From Marisediminitalea lipolytica (GTDB lineage: Bacteria; Pseudomonadota; Gammaproteobacteria; Enterobacterales; Alteromonadaceae), in NCBI RefSeq assembly GCF_001758465.1, contig NZ_MJIC01000010.1:744001-808000 (forward strand): a DNA stretch of 64,000 bases. The letters run 5' to 3'. The notes beneath the pieces were generated by a model, which saw only the letters and a list, made by a program, of their open reading frames with translations, did no database searches and had not been told where the DNA came from. The position numbers and the translations under genes were made by a program. The stretch's first letter is position 1. Every line of letters starts with the position of its first letter. This document shows positions 9,554-18,133 of the stretch, one piece after another.

Positions 9554-9616
9554 AGTGCACAATTTATAAGCAGGTTGTGCAATATTTATCCACAACTTGA
9601 TTTGTTCACACAAATC
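9554..9616. promoter_or_regulatory. Cluster of inverted repeats and a DnaA-box sequence upstream of the aminotransferase
   Basis: Within the 503-bp gene-free stretch 9269-9771 there are interleaved inverted repeats: TGCACAA (9556-9562) with TTGTGCA (9575-9581), GTTGTG (9574-9579) with CACAAC (9591-9596), and GATTTGT-TCAC-ACAAATC (9599-9616). The GATTTGT/ACAAATC pair occurs a second time at 9414-9436. A perfect DnaA box TTATCCACA lies at 9586-9594. The clustering suggests operators for the downstream gene; a single DnaA box can occur by chance. Confidence 0.4.
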
Positions 9617-9771
9617 GTCCCCCACTATATAAATTGATGTGTCTCAACTCTCTTTATGCATTCACTCTGTGAATGATGATAATCGTTTTTCAGCCACAAA
9701 CTGTGATTGTGGTTTAGCCTGTGAATTGCCAGAATACGCCCACATGTTTAATTAACCAAGCAGGTATCGCT

Positions 9772-10893
9772 ATGAAATCATACAGCAGTCATATTCCACC
9801 GCAACGCACGCTGATGGGGCCGGGTCCTTCAGATGTCAGTCCTCGTGTGCTTAATGCTATGGCGCGCAGTACTGTGGGTCACCTTGATCCGGGTTTCATC
9901 GGGTTGATGGACGAAACCAAAGAATTATTACAATACGCGTTTAAAACCAATAACGCACTGACCATGCCCGTCTCTGCACCAGGCTCAGCCGGTATGGAAG
10001 CGGCTTTTGTAAACCTGATTGAGCCAGGCGACACTGTGATTGTTTGCATAAACGGCGTATTCGGCATGCGTATGCGCGAAAACGTAGTACGCAGCGGGGC
10101 CACTGCCGTTGTCATTGAAGATGAGTGGGGCACACAGACCGATCTGAATAAACTGGAAGAGGCCTTAAAAGCACACCCTGAAGCGAAAATTGTTGCCTTT
10201 GTACACGCAGAAACCTCTACAGGCGTTCGTAACGACGCGGAAAAAATGTGTGCGCTGGCCCGCCAGTATGATTGTCTGACAATCGTAGACGCCGTAACGT
10301 CATTGGGTGGTATTGAACTGGCCGTGGACGACTGGCAAATCGACGCGATTTACTCCGGTTCGCAAAAGTGCCTGAGCTGTGTACCCGGTATTTCACCGGT
10401 GTCTTTCAGTGACAAAGCACTGGAAGTGATTAAAAACCGTAAAACACCGGTACAAAGCTGGTTTTTAGATATGAATCTGATTGTGGGTTACTGGGGTCAG
10501 GGCGGTAAGCGCGCATATCACCACACAGCACCGGTAAACAGCATCTATGCGTTACATGAGTCACTGGTGATGCTGCACGAAGAAGGTTTGGAAAACGCCT
10601 GGGCCCGTCATGCGCGCCTGCACGACAAACTGGTTACCGGACTTGAAGAGCTCGGTATCGAAATGGCGGTAGATAAAGCCTATCGGTTACCACAGCTTAA
10701 CGTAGTGCGTATTCCTGAAGGCGTTGATGATGCCGAAGTACGTGGTCGTCTGCTTAATGACTACAACCTGGAAATCGGTGCAGGCCTGGGGGCATTTGCC
10801 GGTAAGGTTTGGCGCATCGGTCTGATGGGCGCGGCATGTACCGACAAGAACGTTGATTTTTGTCTGGCGGCATTAAAAACCGTTTTGAAGTAA
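9772..10893 (+). CDS. Alanine--glyoxylate / serine--pyruvate aminotransferase (PLP, class V)
   Basis: 373 residues from the ATG at 9772. I chose this start over the in-frame GTG at 9721 because AGCAGGT precedes it at good spacing and MKSYSSHIPPQRTLMGPGPSDV is the family N-terminus. The PLP lysine sits in SGSQKCL (K199) and the cofactor Asp in IVDAVTSLGG (D173). GPGPSDVSPRVLNAM and the C-terminal RIGLMGAAC are typical of the SPT/AGT group. By family it converts glyoxylate plus alanine or serine to glycine plus an oxoacid, so it may link serine/glycine metabolism to glyoxylate detoxification. It is followed by two hairpins and stands as a single gene with an unusually elaborate upstream region. 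Confidence 0.9.
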   Translation: MKSYSSHIPPQRTLMGPGPSDVSPRVLNAMARSTVGHLDPGFIGLMDETKELLQYAFKTNNALTMPVSAPGSAGMEAAFVNLIEPGDTVIVCINGVFGMRMRENVVRSGATAVVIEDEWGTQTDLNKLEEALKAHPEAKIVAFVHAETSTGVRNDAEKMCALARQYDCLTIVDAVTSLGGIELAVDDWQIDAIYSGSQKCLSCVPGISPVSFSDKALEVIKNRKTPVQSWFLDMNLIVGYWGQGGKRAYHHTAPVNSIYALHESLVMLHEEGLENAWARHARLHDKLVTGLEELGIEMAVDKAYRLPQLNVVRIPEGVDDAEVRGRLLNDYNLEIGAGLGAFAGKVWRIGLMGAACTDKNVDFCLAALKTVLK

Positions 10894-10900
10894 GCTCACC

Positions 10901-10978
10901 GTCGTGAATAATCACGACTAAATAATTCCTGAATTTAATGGCTGGTTAAATAAAAAATTGTTATTTGCCAGCCATTAA
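10901..10978 (+). terminator. Two hairpins after the aminotransferase gene
   Basis: GTCGTGA-ATAA-TCACGAC (10901-10918) is a perfect 7-bp hairpin just after the stop. A longer one has an 11-bp stem, TTAATGGCTGG (10935-10945) with CCAGCCATTAA (10968-10978), whose loop can pair further (AAATAA/TTATTT). Neither has a clean U-tract, so they may act as mRNA 3' stabilisers or weak terminators. Confidence 0.5.
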
Positions 10979-11110
10979 CGCTACTATCGCAAACTGTCGT
11001 TGCTGGTTTACACCGATAAGTAAGTCTGACAGTTCAGCCTGCCCGTTACTTTTCTTTTGTCGCTCTGCAACGCTTTTCATTTTCTGTTATTAAGCGCGGG
11101 ATTAACGTCT

Positions 11111-12340
11111 ATGCTGCATCGAATCTGGCTCACTTTCATTGTTAGCGCTTTTCTGGCGACCTTATATCAGGCGTTTTGGGGCGACAATCCCGGTGGCTTT
11201 CAGGATGTCATGTCCATGGTCAGTAACATGGCCAGTCTGAGTGTGGAGATTGCTATTGGTCTGATAGGTGTACTGGCCTTCTGGCTGGGTATCTTTGAAG
11301 TTGCCGAAAAATCAGGATTGATTCAGAAATTCTCACGCATTCTGGCACCGTTTTTATGCCGCATTATGCCGGACATTCCTCGCGATCATCCCGCCCTTGG
11401 CAGTATTACCATGAATATGTCTGCGAATTTGCTGGGCCTGGATAACGCGGCAACGCCATTTGGTATCAAAGCCATGCAGGACATGCAAACCCTGGCGCCC
11501 CGCAAAGATACCCTGACCAACAGCCAGATATTATTTCTGGTACTTAATACTTCGTCTGTTACGTTGTTTCCCATTGCGGTGTTTTTGTATCGCGGTGAGC
11601 AGGGCGCGGCCCAACCTACCGATGTGTTTATTCCTATTTTACTGGCAACCAGCGCATCAACGCTGGCCGGCCTCATCGTGACCAGCCTGGTGCAACGCAT
11701 TAACCTGTTTAATCGCGTTATATTACTTTATCTGGTTGGCGTATTTGGTTTGCTGGCGGCCGTTATCCTCTATTTTGCCCAGTTAGCCGCGACAGAATTA
11801 GCCAGTCAGTCTGCCATTGTAGCCAATAGTCTGCTGTTTACCTTTGTTGTGGGCGTATTGATTGCCGGTTGGCGAGTGGGTAATAACACCTACGAGCAAT
11901 TTGTCGATGGTGCGAAAAAGGGATTTGAAGTAGCCGTGTCGTTAATCCCGTTCTTGCTGGCCATGCTGGTCGCCATTGGTATGCTGCGGGCCAGTGGCGT
12001 GATGGATATTCTGGTGCAAATGATTGCATCGGTAGCGGGCTGGTTGGGCTTTGACCCACGCTTTGTGGACGCTTTACCCACCGCCTTGATGAAACCGCTA
12101 AGCGGCAGCGGTGCCAGGGCACTGATGATAGAGACCATGCAGCACCATGGCGCGGATTCTTTTGCCGGGCGGTTAGCTTCGGTTATGCAAGGCTCTACCG
12201 AAACGACGTTTTATGTATTAGCAGTGTATCTTGGCGCAGTGGGCATAAAACACTCGCGCTATGCGGTAGCGTGCTGTTTAGCCGCTGATGCGGCCGGTAT
12301 ATTCACCGCAATAGTGGTAAGTTACTGGTTCTTTGGTTAA
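11111..12340 (+). CDS. SpmA/SpmB-like inner-membrane protein (fused nucleoside-recognition Gate domains)
   Basis: 409 residues from the ATG at 11111, preceded by GCGGGA; a TTG 54 bp upstream is in frame but less likely. The protein is very hydrophobic. It has two Gate (nucleoside recognition) units: an N-terminal half with IGLIGVLAFWLGIFEVAEKSG and NMSANLLGLDNAATPFGIKAM (SpmA-like), and a C-terminal half with FVDGAKKGFEVAVSLIPFLLAM and MKPLSGSGARALM, GSTETTFYVLAVYLG (SpmB-like). Bacillus encodes the halves as separate spore-maturation proteins. In non-sporulating gammaproteobacteria the fused form is common and its substrate is unknown. It is flanked by unrelated genes. Confidence 0.85.
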   Translation: MLHRIWLTFIVSAFLATLYQAFWGDNPGGFQDVMSMVSNMASLSVEIAIGLIGVLAFWLGIFEVAEKSGLIQKFSRILAPFLCRIMPDIPRDHPALGSITMNMSANLLGLDNAATPFGIKAMQDMQTLAPRKDTLTNSQILFLVLNTSSVTLFPIAVFLYRGEQGAAQPTDVFIPILLATSASTLAGLIVTSLVQRINLFNRVILLYLVGVFGLLAAVILYFAQLAATELASQSAIVANSLLFTFVVGVLIAGWRVGNNTYEQFVDGAKKGFEVAVSLIPFLLAMLVAIGMLRASGVMDILVQMIASVAGWLGFDPRFVDALPTALMKPLSGSGARALMIETMQHHGADSFAGRLASVMQGSTETTFYVLAVYLGAVGIKHSRYAVACCLAADAAGIFTAIVVSYWFFG

Positions 12341-12430
12341 AGCAGAGTATCACCATGCCGCAGTGTTGGTTCAGTTTGAGTTAAGACAAAACCTGCCATA
12401 GTGCACGGGTCTCAGTTTCAGGAGTGTTTT

Positions 12431-13108
12431 ATGAGTTGGAAAGTTGTTTTATTAGCTGCGGTTGGCCTGGTATTAAATTTTCAGACCCTGGCCGCAGAGC
12501 GGACCTTACAGGTGGCTGGTCAGGGAGTGATAAGTGCTGCGCCGGATGCCTACACGCTCACTATGGTAATTGAAGAGCGTGGCGCGGTGGTAAGTAAACT
12601 TAACGAACAGGCTAACCACAAACTCAATGCTGTCGTCAGTTTTTTACTGTCACAGGGGATTACCGAGGACGCTGTGCAGTCAATGTCTGTGAATTTATCG
12701 CCCTGGTACGAACACACATCAAATGGTAGGGAAAACAAAGGCTTTGTGCTTACCCGTCAGGTACGCGTAACCTCTAATCAGTTGCAAAACTACGATACGG
12801 TACTCGATGGTGCTATGAAACGCGGCATCAACCGCATTGACCAGTTCGAATTTATTAATACCCACCCTGATGAGGTATATCGCCAGGCTCTGATAGCCGC
12901 GGTAGAAGATGCCAAAGCACGCGCCAGTCTGATTGCCAAACAAATGGGCGTCAGTATTAGCGGTGTTATTGCCGTTACCGAAACCAGGGGCTATTCGCAA
13001 CCGCCGGTAGGGGTTCGCATGCGCGTGCAGCAAGAGGCGGCGATAAGTTTACCGGGGCAAACCGATACTTCTGCCACAGTGAATGTCACTTTTGCTATCG
13101 AGAATTAA
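12431..13108 (+). CDS. Periplasmic SIMPL (DUF541) domain protein
   Basis: 225 residues from the ATG at 12431, preceded by CAGGAGTG at ideal spacing; an in-frame upstream ATG at 12401 lacks a site. Residues 1-23 are a signal peptide cleaved after LAA. The mature part has the SIMPL pattern: RTLQVAGQGVISAAPDAYTLTMVIEERG, then LLSQGITEDAVQSMSVNLSPWY, and a C-terminal ARASLIAKQMGVSISGVIAVTE with SATVNVTFAIEN. Family members are periplasmic or outer-membrane-associated and form oligomers; some are linked to oxidative stress or signalling, but no clear biochemical role is established. Probably a single-gene unit. Confidence 0.85.
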   Translation: MSWKVVLLAAVGLVLNFQTLAAERTLQVAGQGVISAAPDAYTLTMVIEERGAVVSKLNEQANHKLNAVVSFLLSQGITEDAVQSMSVNLSPWYEHTSNGRENKGFVLTRQVRVTSNQLQNYDTVLDGAMKRGINRIDQFEFINTHPDEVYRQALIAAVEDAKARASLIAKQMGVSISGVIAVTETRGYSQPPVGVRMRVQQEAAISLPGQTDTSATVNVTFAIEN

Positions 13109-13195
13109 TCTTTCCGGTTATTTCATGGATTAACCTTTGTTGAGGGAACTGCTAAACTTTGCCGGTCTAATTGTTTTTCACTAGAGAGTTGTACT

Positions 13196-13654
13196 TTGAC
13201 CGACACCAGCAATTACCCTCAACTACTGGAACAAGCCAAAAGCCTGATCGCCGGCGAACCGGACCTGATAGCCAATCTGGCCAACATCAGTGCACTGCTT
13301 TATCACAATATGCAGGATGTGAACTGGGCTGGTTTTTATCTGTATAAAGATGACCAGTTAGTGCTGGGGCCGTTTCAGGGCCTGCCAGCCTGTATCCGTA
13401 TTCCTATGGGCAAAGGCGTATGTGGTACAGCTGCGGCAACCAATACTATTCAGCGAATTGAAGATGTTCACCAGTTTGCTGGCCATATCGCCTGCGACGC
13501 TGCCTCTAATTCTGAAATTGTCATTCCGATTACCGTAAATGGGGCGCTGCTGGGCGTGCTTGATATCGACAGCCCGAAATTAGCCCGCTTTAGTGCTGAA
13601 GACGAAGCCGGGCTGGCGGCAATTGTGAACGCATTAGTGGCTGAGCTTGCATGA
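13196..13654 (+). CDS. msrC: Free methionine-(R)-sulfoxide reductase (GAF domain)
   Basis: 152 residues with a TTG start at 13196, a GAGAG string about 10 bases upstream, and an N-terminus that aligns with the family. The GAF-fold enzyme reduces free Met-R-sulfoxide with thioredoxin. The three family cysteines are present: C66 (LPACIRIP), C76 (GKGVCGTA) and C100 (HIACDAASNSE), as well as NWAGFYLY and VLDIDSPK. It is the first gene of a run (msrC, small acidic gene, proQ, prc) that matches the enterobacterial order yebR-proQ-prc, with one extra gene. Its stop overlaps the next start (ATGA). Confidence 0.93.
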   Translation: MTDTSNYPQLLEQAKSLIAGEPDLIANLANISALLYHNMQDVNWAGFYLYKDDQLVLGPFQGLPACIRIPMGKGVCGTAAATNTIQRIEDVHQFAGHIACDAASNSEIVIPITVNGALLGVLDIDSPKLARFSAEDEAGLAAIVNALVAELA

Positions 13655-13935
13655 AGTACATGGTAGATATTCAGGTGGTTCTGGCGACCTGGGAAGATAT
13701 GGAAGACGTGTTTGAAGAGCCGGATGAAGCGGCTGAGCGTCTCAATACCATTCTTCATATGGTTTATGATCGGGCCGATGATGATATTGAAACCGAGCGT
13801 TTAGAGAAGATTCTGGCTCACACCTGGTCAATTTGGCACCAGGATGACAATTTATTGTACGTAAATGATGATGATTTGCTTGATTGGGTTGACCATCTGT
13901 TAGCAACTTGGGATGATGCAGACAATCTGGACTAA
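13651..13935 (+). CDS. Small acidic protein of unknown function between msrC and proQ
   Basis: 94 residues, start ATG at 13651 overlapping the msrC stop by 4 bp. The sequence is very acidic (for example DRADDDIETE, VNDDDLLDWVD, TWDDADNLD) and rich in Trp, with no signal peptide, membrane segment or Cys. I do not recognise a family. Its coupling to msrC and position just upstream of proQ suggest it is a real, translated gene. It is absent from the equivalent E. coli interval. Possibilities include a small regulator or a partner of ProQ, but that is speculation from position only. Confidence 0.7.
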   Translation: MKYMVDIQVVLATWEDMEDVFEEPDEAAERLNTILHMVYDRADDDIETERLEKILAHTWSIWHQDDNLLYVNDDDLLDWVDHLLATWDDADNLD

Positions 13936-13956
13936 CACTAACATGCATTGACATTG

Positions 13957-14619
13957 ATGGAATCATCACAGAAGTTTAGCAACAGCAAAGAGGTTATTAC
14001 CTTTCTTGCCGAGACATTTCCAAATTGCTTCACCCTGGAAGGTGAAGCAAAACCCCTTAAAATTGGCATTTTTCAGGATTTAGCTGAGCGCCTGGCAGAA
14101 GAGGAGCGTGTCAGTAAAACACTGTTACGTTCGAGCTTACGTCATTACACCAATAGCTGGCGCTATCTTTACAGCATAAAGAAAGGCAATTTCCGCGTTG
14201 ACCTGGATGGTAACCAGGATGCTGCCATTGAAGAAGAACACGAAGAGCACGCTAAAAAGCAGCTTGACGAGAGTAAAGCCAAAGCCGCTGAAAAGCGTAA
14301 GCAAACGGCTAAAGCTCAGCGCAAGAAAGAGCCACGCCCGGCTACCGCTAAAAACGGCGACCAACCAGGTAAATCTAGCCCTGGACGCTATAATAGTGGA
14401 ACTAAATCAAAAACCAGCAGACCAATAAAGACGCCCCCGGAAAAACTGTCTGACGCTGACCTGACTGTAGGCACAGCAGTAACAGTAAAACTTGGTAAAG
14501 CACCCATGCCTGCGGTAATTACTGAAGTGGCAAAAGATGGCGTTCATGTGCAGTTAGACTCGGGGATGGTAGTAAAGGTTAATCCGCAGACTCTGCGTTT
14601 AGCACGTTCCAAGAGGTAG
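13957..14619 (+). CDS. proQ: RNA chaperone ProQ
   Basis: 220 residues from the ATG at 13957; a TTG three codons upstream is also possible. The N-terminal FinO/ProQ domain (about residues 5-115) is well preserved: SSKEVITFLAE-like start, FPNCFTLEGEAKPLKIGIFQDL, LRSSLRHYTNSWRYLYSIK and VDLDGN. A long basic, Lys/Ala-rich linker follows (about 105-160). The C-terminal Tudor-like domain contains LTVGTAVTVKLG and DGVHVQLDSGMVVKVN. ProQ binds structured 3' ends and sRNA-mRNA pairs. The gene ends 4 bp before prc, the conserved neighbour, so they are very likely co-transcribed. Confidence 0.96.
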   Translation: MESSQKFSNSKEVITFLAETFPNCFTLEGEAKPLKIGIFQDLAERLAEEERVSKTLLRSSLRHYTNSWRYLYSIKKGNFRVDLDGNQDAAIEEEHEEHAKKQLDESKAKAAEKRKQTAKAQRKKEPRPATAKNGDQPGKSSPGRYNSGTKSKTSRPIKTPPEKLSDADLTVGTAVTVKLGKAPMPAVITEVAKDGVHVQLDSGMVVKVNPQTLRLARSKR

Positions 14620-14623
14620 TAAT

Positions 14624-16663
14624 ATGAAAGATATACTTCGCATTTCCGTTGCCAGTGCCATTCTTGCGCTAAGCGTAGGGGCCGGAGCGGTCACATCTGG
14701 CAATAGTGTCGAAGATCTGCCCATTCTCCAGCAAGAGGCTCAGCATTCTTCTGCGGCCAAGCGTATCAGCACCTTGTTCACCCGTGAACATTACAAACTG
14801 ATCAAAATGGATGATGAGTTATCTGAGAAAGTGTTTGATCGCTATCTCAAATCCCTCGACGGAAATCGAAATATCTTTCTGCAATCTGAGATTGACCAGT
14901 TCAGCAAGCACCGTGATGAATTCGATGAAGCTATCACGCGGGGTAACCTGCAGGTTGCCTACGACATTTTTAATCGTAGTCTGGAATCCCGCGTACATCG
15001 CTACGAATATGCATTAACCTTGCTGGGCGAAGATTTCGATTTCGAAAAAGCAGGCGATAAGTTTTATTACGACCGCGAAGATGCAGCCTGGCCGGCCAAT
15101 CAGGCCGAGCTGGACGAATTATGGCGTCAACGGGTTAAATACGATGCGCTGAATTTAAAACTGGCGGGCAAAGAGCCGGAAAAAATCAAAGAGCTGCTAA
15201 CCAAACGCTACGAACGCGCCATCAAGCGCCTTAAGCAAACCCAGAGTGAAGACGTTTTCCAAACGGTAATGAATTCCTTTGCGCGTAGCATCGAAGCCCA
15301 TACCAGTTATTTGTCGCCCCGTAACGCTGAACGTTTCCAGATGGACATGAACCTGTCACTGGAAGGCATTGGCGCCGTTTTGCAAAGCGAAGATGACTTT
15401 ACTGTCATCAAAAGCGTGGTAGCAGGCGGCCCGGCTGACAAATCCAAAGCCATTAAGCCAGAAGATAAAATCATTGGTGTTGCCCAGGGTGACGAGGATT
15501 TTGTTGATGTTATCGGCTGGCGTCTGGATGATGTGGTTGAGCTGATTAAAGGGCCGAAGGGCAGCGAAGTTCGTTTGCAGGTTCAAAAAGGCGCGTCTGA
15601 TACTACTACCGTTTCTGTGGTCAGTATTGTACGGGACAAAATTAAGCTGGAAGATCGCGCAGCAAAATCTGAAGTGGTGATACCGGATACCGGCCCACAT
15701 CAGGGTGAAAAAGTAGGGGTTATCAATATTCCTAGTTTTTACAACAACCTGCATGCCGATGTCTTAAAGCAGATTAATATTCTTAAAGCCGATGATGTTA
15801 AAGCCATTATCGTTGATTTACGCGGTAACGGCGGTGGTTCATTATCAGAAGCAACGCTGGTATCCGGCCTGTTTATCGAACAGGGCCCGGTGGTGCAGGT
15901 GCGTTACGAAGATGGCCACATGAGTGTGAATCAGGATACCGATGGTAAGGTAGCTTACCAGGGGCCGTTAACCGTACTGGTTGACCGCTACAGTGCCTCA
16001 GCGTCTGAAATCTTTGCTGCTGCCATGCAGGATTACAACCGCGCATTGATTATCGGTGAACAAACCTTTGGTAAGGGCACCGTTCAGCAGCATAAAGGCC
16101 TTGGCCGTATCTACGATCTTTACGATAATCCACTGGGCAGCGTGCAATATACCATTGCCAAGTTTTATCGGATTAACGGTGGGAGTACGCAGCATAAGGG
16201 TGTAGTGCCTGACATCAGCTTCCCGTCGCCAATCGATCCGGCTGATTGGGGTGAAAGCCAGGAAGAAAACGCGCTGCCATGGGACAGCATCAAACGCGCT
16301 AATTACACCACATTTGGTGATACCCAAAGTGCGCTGGATGTGCTGGCGGCCAAACATAATGCCCGTATTTTACAAGATCCTGAATTTGCCTACATTCAGC
16401 AGGATATTGAAAGATATAAGAAAAACAAAGATAAGAAGTTTATTTCTCTGGTTGAATCCGAACGTTTAGCCGAGAAAAAAGAAAACGAAGAACAAGCACT
16501 GACCCGTGCTAATGAACGCCTGACCCGCATGGGCCTGCCTTCCGTTGAAAATCTCGACGATCTGCCGGAAGCGCTTGAAGAGCTGGATCCGTACCTGACG
16601 GAAGCCGCCAACATTACCCTGGATATGGTAAACACGGGAAAATACGCGCTAACCCGTGGGTAA
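14624..16663 (+). CDS. prc: Tail-specific periplasmic protease Prc (Tsp), S41 family
   Basis: 679 residues, matching E. coli Prc in length. There is a signal peptide at about 1-22, an N-terminal domain up to about 235, a PDZ domain at about 240-330 (LEGIGAVLQSEDDFTVIKSVVAGGPA), the S41 core with DLRGNGGGSL, and the Ser/Lys dyad region: S459 in YSASASEI, D470 and K484 in FGKGTVQQ, at exactly the spacing of the E. coli residues. A long C-terminal helical region follows. It degrades proteins by their C-terminus and trims penicillin-binding protein 3 and murein hydrolases in related species. Start ATG at 14624 with AGAGGTAGTA upstream. A good terminator follows. Confidence 0.96.
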   Translation: MKDILRISVASAILALSVGAGAVTSGNSVEDLPILQQEAQHSSAAKRISTLFTREHYKLIKMDDELSEKVFDRYLKSLDGNRNIFLQSEIDQFSKHRDEFDEAITRGNLQVAYDIFNRSLESRVHRYEYALTLLGEDFDFEKAGDKFYYDREDAAWPANQAELDELWRQRVKYDALNLKLAGKEPEKIKELLTKRYERAIKRLKQTQSEDVFQTVMNSFARSIEAHTSYLSPRNAERFQMDMNLSLEGIGAVLQSEDDFTVIKSVVAGGPADKSKAIKPEDKIIGVAQGDEDFVDVIGWRLDDVVELIKGPKGSEVRLQVQKGASDTTTVSVVSIVRDKIKLEDRAAKSEVVIPDTGPHQGEKVGVINIPSFYNNLHADVLKQINILKADDVKAIIVDLRGNGGGSLSEATLVSGLFIEQGPVVQVRYEDGHMSVNQDTDGKVAYQGPLTVLVDRYSASASEIFAAAMQDYNRALIIGEQTFGKGTVQQHKGLGRIYDLYDNPLGSVQYTIAKFYRINGGSTQHKGVVPDISFPSPIDPADWGESQEENALPWDSIKRANYTTFGDTQSALDVLAAKHNARILQDPEFAYIQQDIERYKKNKDKKFISLVESERLAEKKENEEQALTRANERLTRMGLPSVENLDDLPEALEELDPYLTEAANITLDMVNTGKYALTRG

Positions 16664-16677
16664 CCTTCGCTTCATTA

Positions 16678-16708
16678 AAGGGCTGACAGCATTGTCGGCC
16701 CTTTTTTT
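16678..16708 (+). terminator. Intrinsic terminator after prc
   Basis: AAGGGCTGACA (16678-16688), loop GCAT, TGTCGGCCCTT, followed by TTTTT. The stem has one G-U pair. It closes the msrC-proQ-prc unit 15 bp after the stop. Confidence 0.9.
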
Positions 16709-16788
16709 CATTGCATCAGACACTCAAAAAACAAATACTAACGACAGTTAGAACTAACTATAAAACAATAATAAAGGGAACAATGTGT

Positions 16789-18123
16789 ATGGCGGCTCGT
16801 GGTGAGTTTTCTTCTCGTATTGGCTTTATACTGGCAGCAGCCGGCTCAGCGGTGGGACTGGGCAATATCTGGGGATTTCCGACTCAGGTAGCCAGTAATG
16901 GTGGCGCGGCTTTTGTACTGGTCTATTTGGTACTGGCTTTCGCACTGGCTTATCCGGTGTTAATGGCGGAATTAATCATAGGTCGCGCTCACCGCGCTAA
17001 TATGGTTGACTCGCTGGGTCAGATCACGCGCAATCCTTTAGGCCGGTTAACCGGTTTGTGGGGCTGTGTCACGGTATCACTCATCCTGGCATTTTATGCC
17101 ATTGTCGGCGGTTGGATGATCGCGTTCTTTGCCGAATCAGCGACCCGCCCCGTGGTTTCTCAGTCGGTAAATGAATGGTTAACCAGTTACTCTCTTAGCA
17201 GTAACATGGTGTTTTGTGCGCTGTTTTTGGTGCTGACTTCCTACATCGTTCTTGGTGGTGTTAAAGCGGGCATCGAGCGCTGGTCAGTCCGTTTAATGCC
17301 TACGCTGTTTATCCTTATGGGCCTGTTGATTGTGTATGTCAGCTTTCAGCCGGGTGCCAGCGAAGGCTGGGCCGCCTATCTGGTCCCCGATTTTTCAGTT
17401 GTAATGAATCCCGATCTGTTAATTGATGCTATGGGTCAGGCCTTTTTCTCCATGTCGCTTGGGGTGGGGACTATGCTGGTATATGGCTCTTACATGGGAA
17501 AACACGAAGACCTGCCTTCAATTGGTGCTGCCGTTGCCCTGGTAGATATCGGTGTTGCCATTATTGCCGGGATGTTGATTATCCCAGCTATGTATGTGGC
17601 ACTTAATAATGGTGTGGAAATCTTTTCATCTACCGGCGAACTGATAGCCGGTGATCAGCTGATTTTTACTGTTTTACCAGCGCTGTTTAATACTATTGGT
17701 CCCATTGGGCTGTTGGTGTCTGCGGTGTTTTTTGCGTTAATGGTGATTGCCGCCTTAACCAGTTCAATATCCATGTTGGAAGTGCCTGTTGCCTACTTAT
17801 CAGAAAGCCGCAATATTTCCCGGCCCAAAGCGGTAGCCATTGTGACTTTGGTTATTTTTGCTGCAAGCACACTGATTATCTTTAATTTTTCCACGTTATT
17901 TGGTTTTGTAATAGCGCTGACTACCAAATACAGCCAGCCGTTACTGGGCTTTGCGCTATGTATTTTTGCCGGTTGGGTATGGAATCGTAATGAAGCCCTG
18001 GCTGAACTCAAGGTCAGTTCACCGGATATGGAACAGCGGCTGTTTTGGCGAATTTGGCCCTGGTACGTCAAATTTGTCTGTCCTTTAGTTATTCTGCTGA
18101 TGTTCTATCGCTCGGTTGTATAA
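16789..18123 (+). CDS. Neurotransmitter:sodium symporter (NSS/SNF) family transporter
   Basis: 444 residues from the ATG at 16789. AAAGGGAA lies 8 bp upstream, so this start is preferred over ATG 16783 or the upstream extension. It opens with the family signature RGEFSSRIGFILAAAGSAVGLGNIWGFP and NGGAAFVLVYL, and has about 11-12 hydrophobic segments. The unwound TM1 glycine motif (GSAVGLGNIW) for Na+ and substrate binding is intact. By family it imports amino acids with Na+; the exact substrate cannot be read. It ends 10 bp before the ATG of an NhaC-type antiporter, so the two form an operon of one Na+ importer and one Na+ exporter. Confidence 0.92.
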   Translation: MAARGEFSSRIGFILAAAGSAVGLGNIWGFPTQVASNGGAAFVLVYLVLAFALAYPVLMAELIIGRAHRANMVDSLGQITRNPLGRLTGLWGCVTVSLILAFYAIVGGWMIAFFAESATRPVVSQSVNEWLTSYSLSSNMVFCALFLVLTSYIVLGGVKAGIERWSVRLMPTLFILMGLLIVYVSFQPGASEGWAAYLVPDFSVVMNPDLLIDAMGQAFFSMSLGVGTMLVYGSYMGKHEDLPSIGAAVALVDIGVAIIAGMLIIPAMYVALNNGVEIFSSTGELIAGDQLIFTVLPALFNTIGPIGLLVSAVFFALMVIAALTSSISMLEVPVAYLSESRNISRPKAVAIVTLVIFAASTLIIFNFSTLFGFVIALTTKYSQPLLGFALCIFAGWVWNRNEALAELKVSSPDMEQRLFWRIWPWYVKFVCPLVILLMFYRSVV

Positions 18124-18133
18124 GGAAATCACC

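Noticed and set aside
9586..9594. Replication origin signalled by TTATCCACA
   Set aside because: A single DnaA box without dnaA, gidA or an AT-rich unwinding array nearby; chance occurrence of one perfect box in this length is expected.
9672..9690. Possible Fur box (AATGATGATAATCG region)
   Set aside because: Only about 14 of 19 positions match and the downstream gene has no iron link; kept out of the features.
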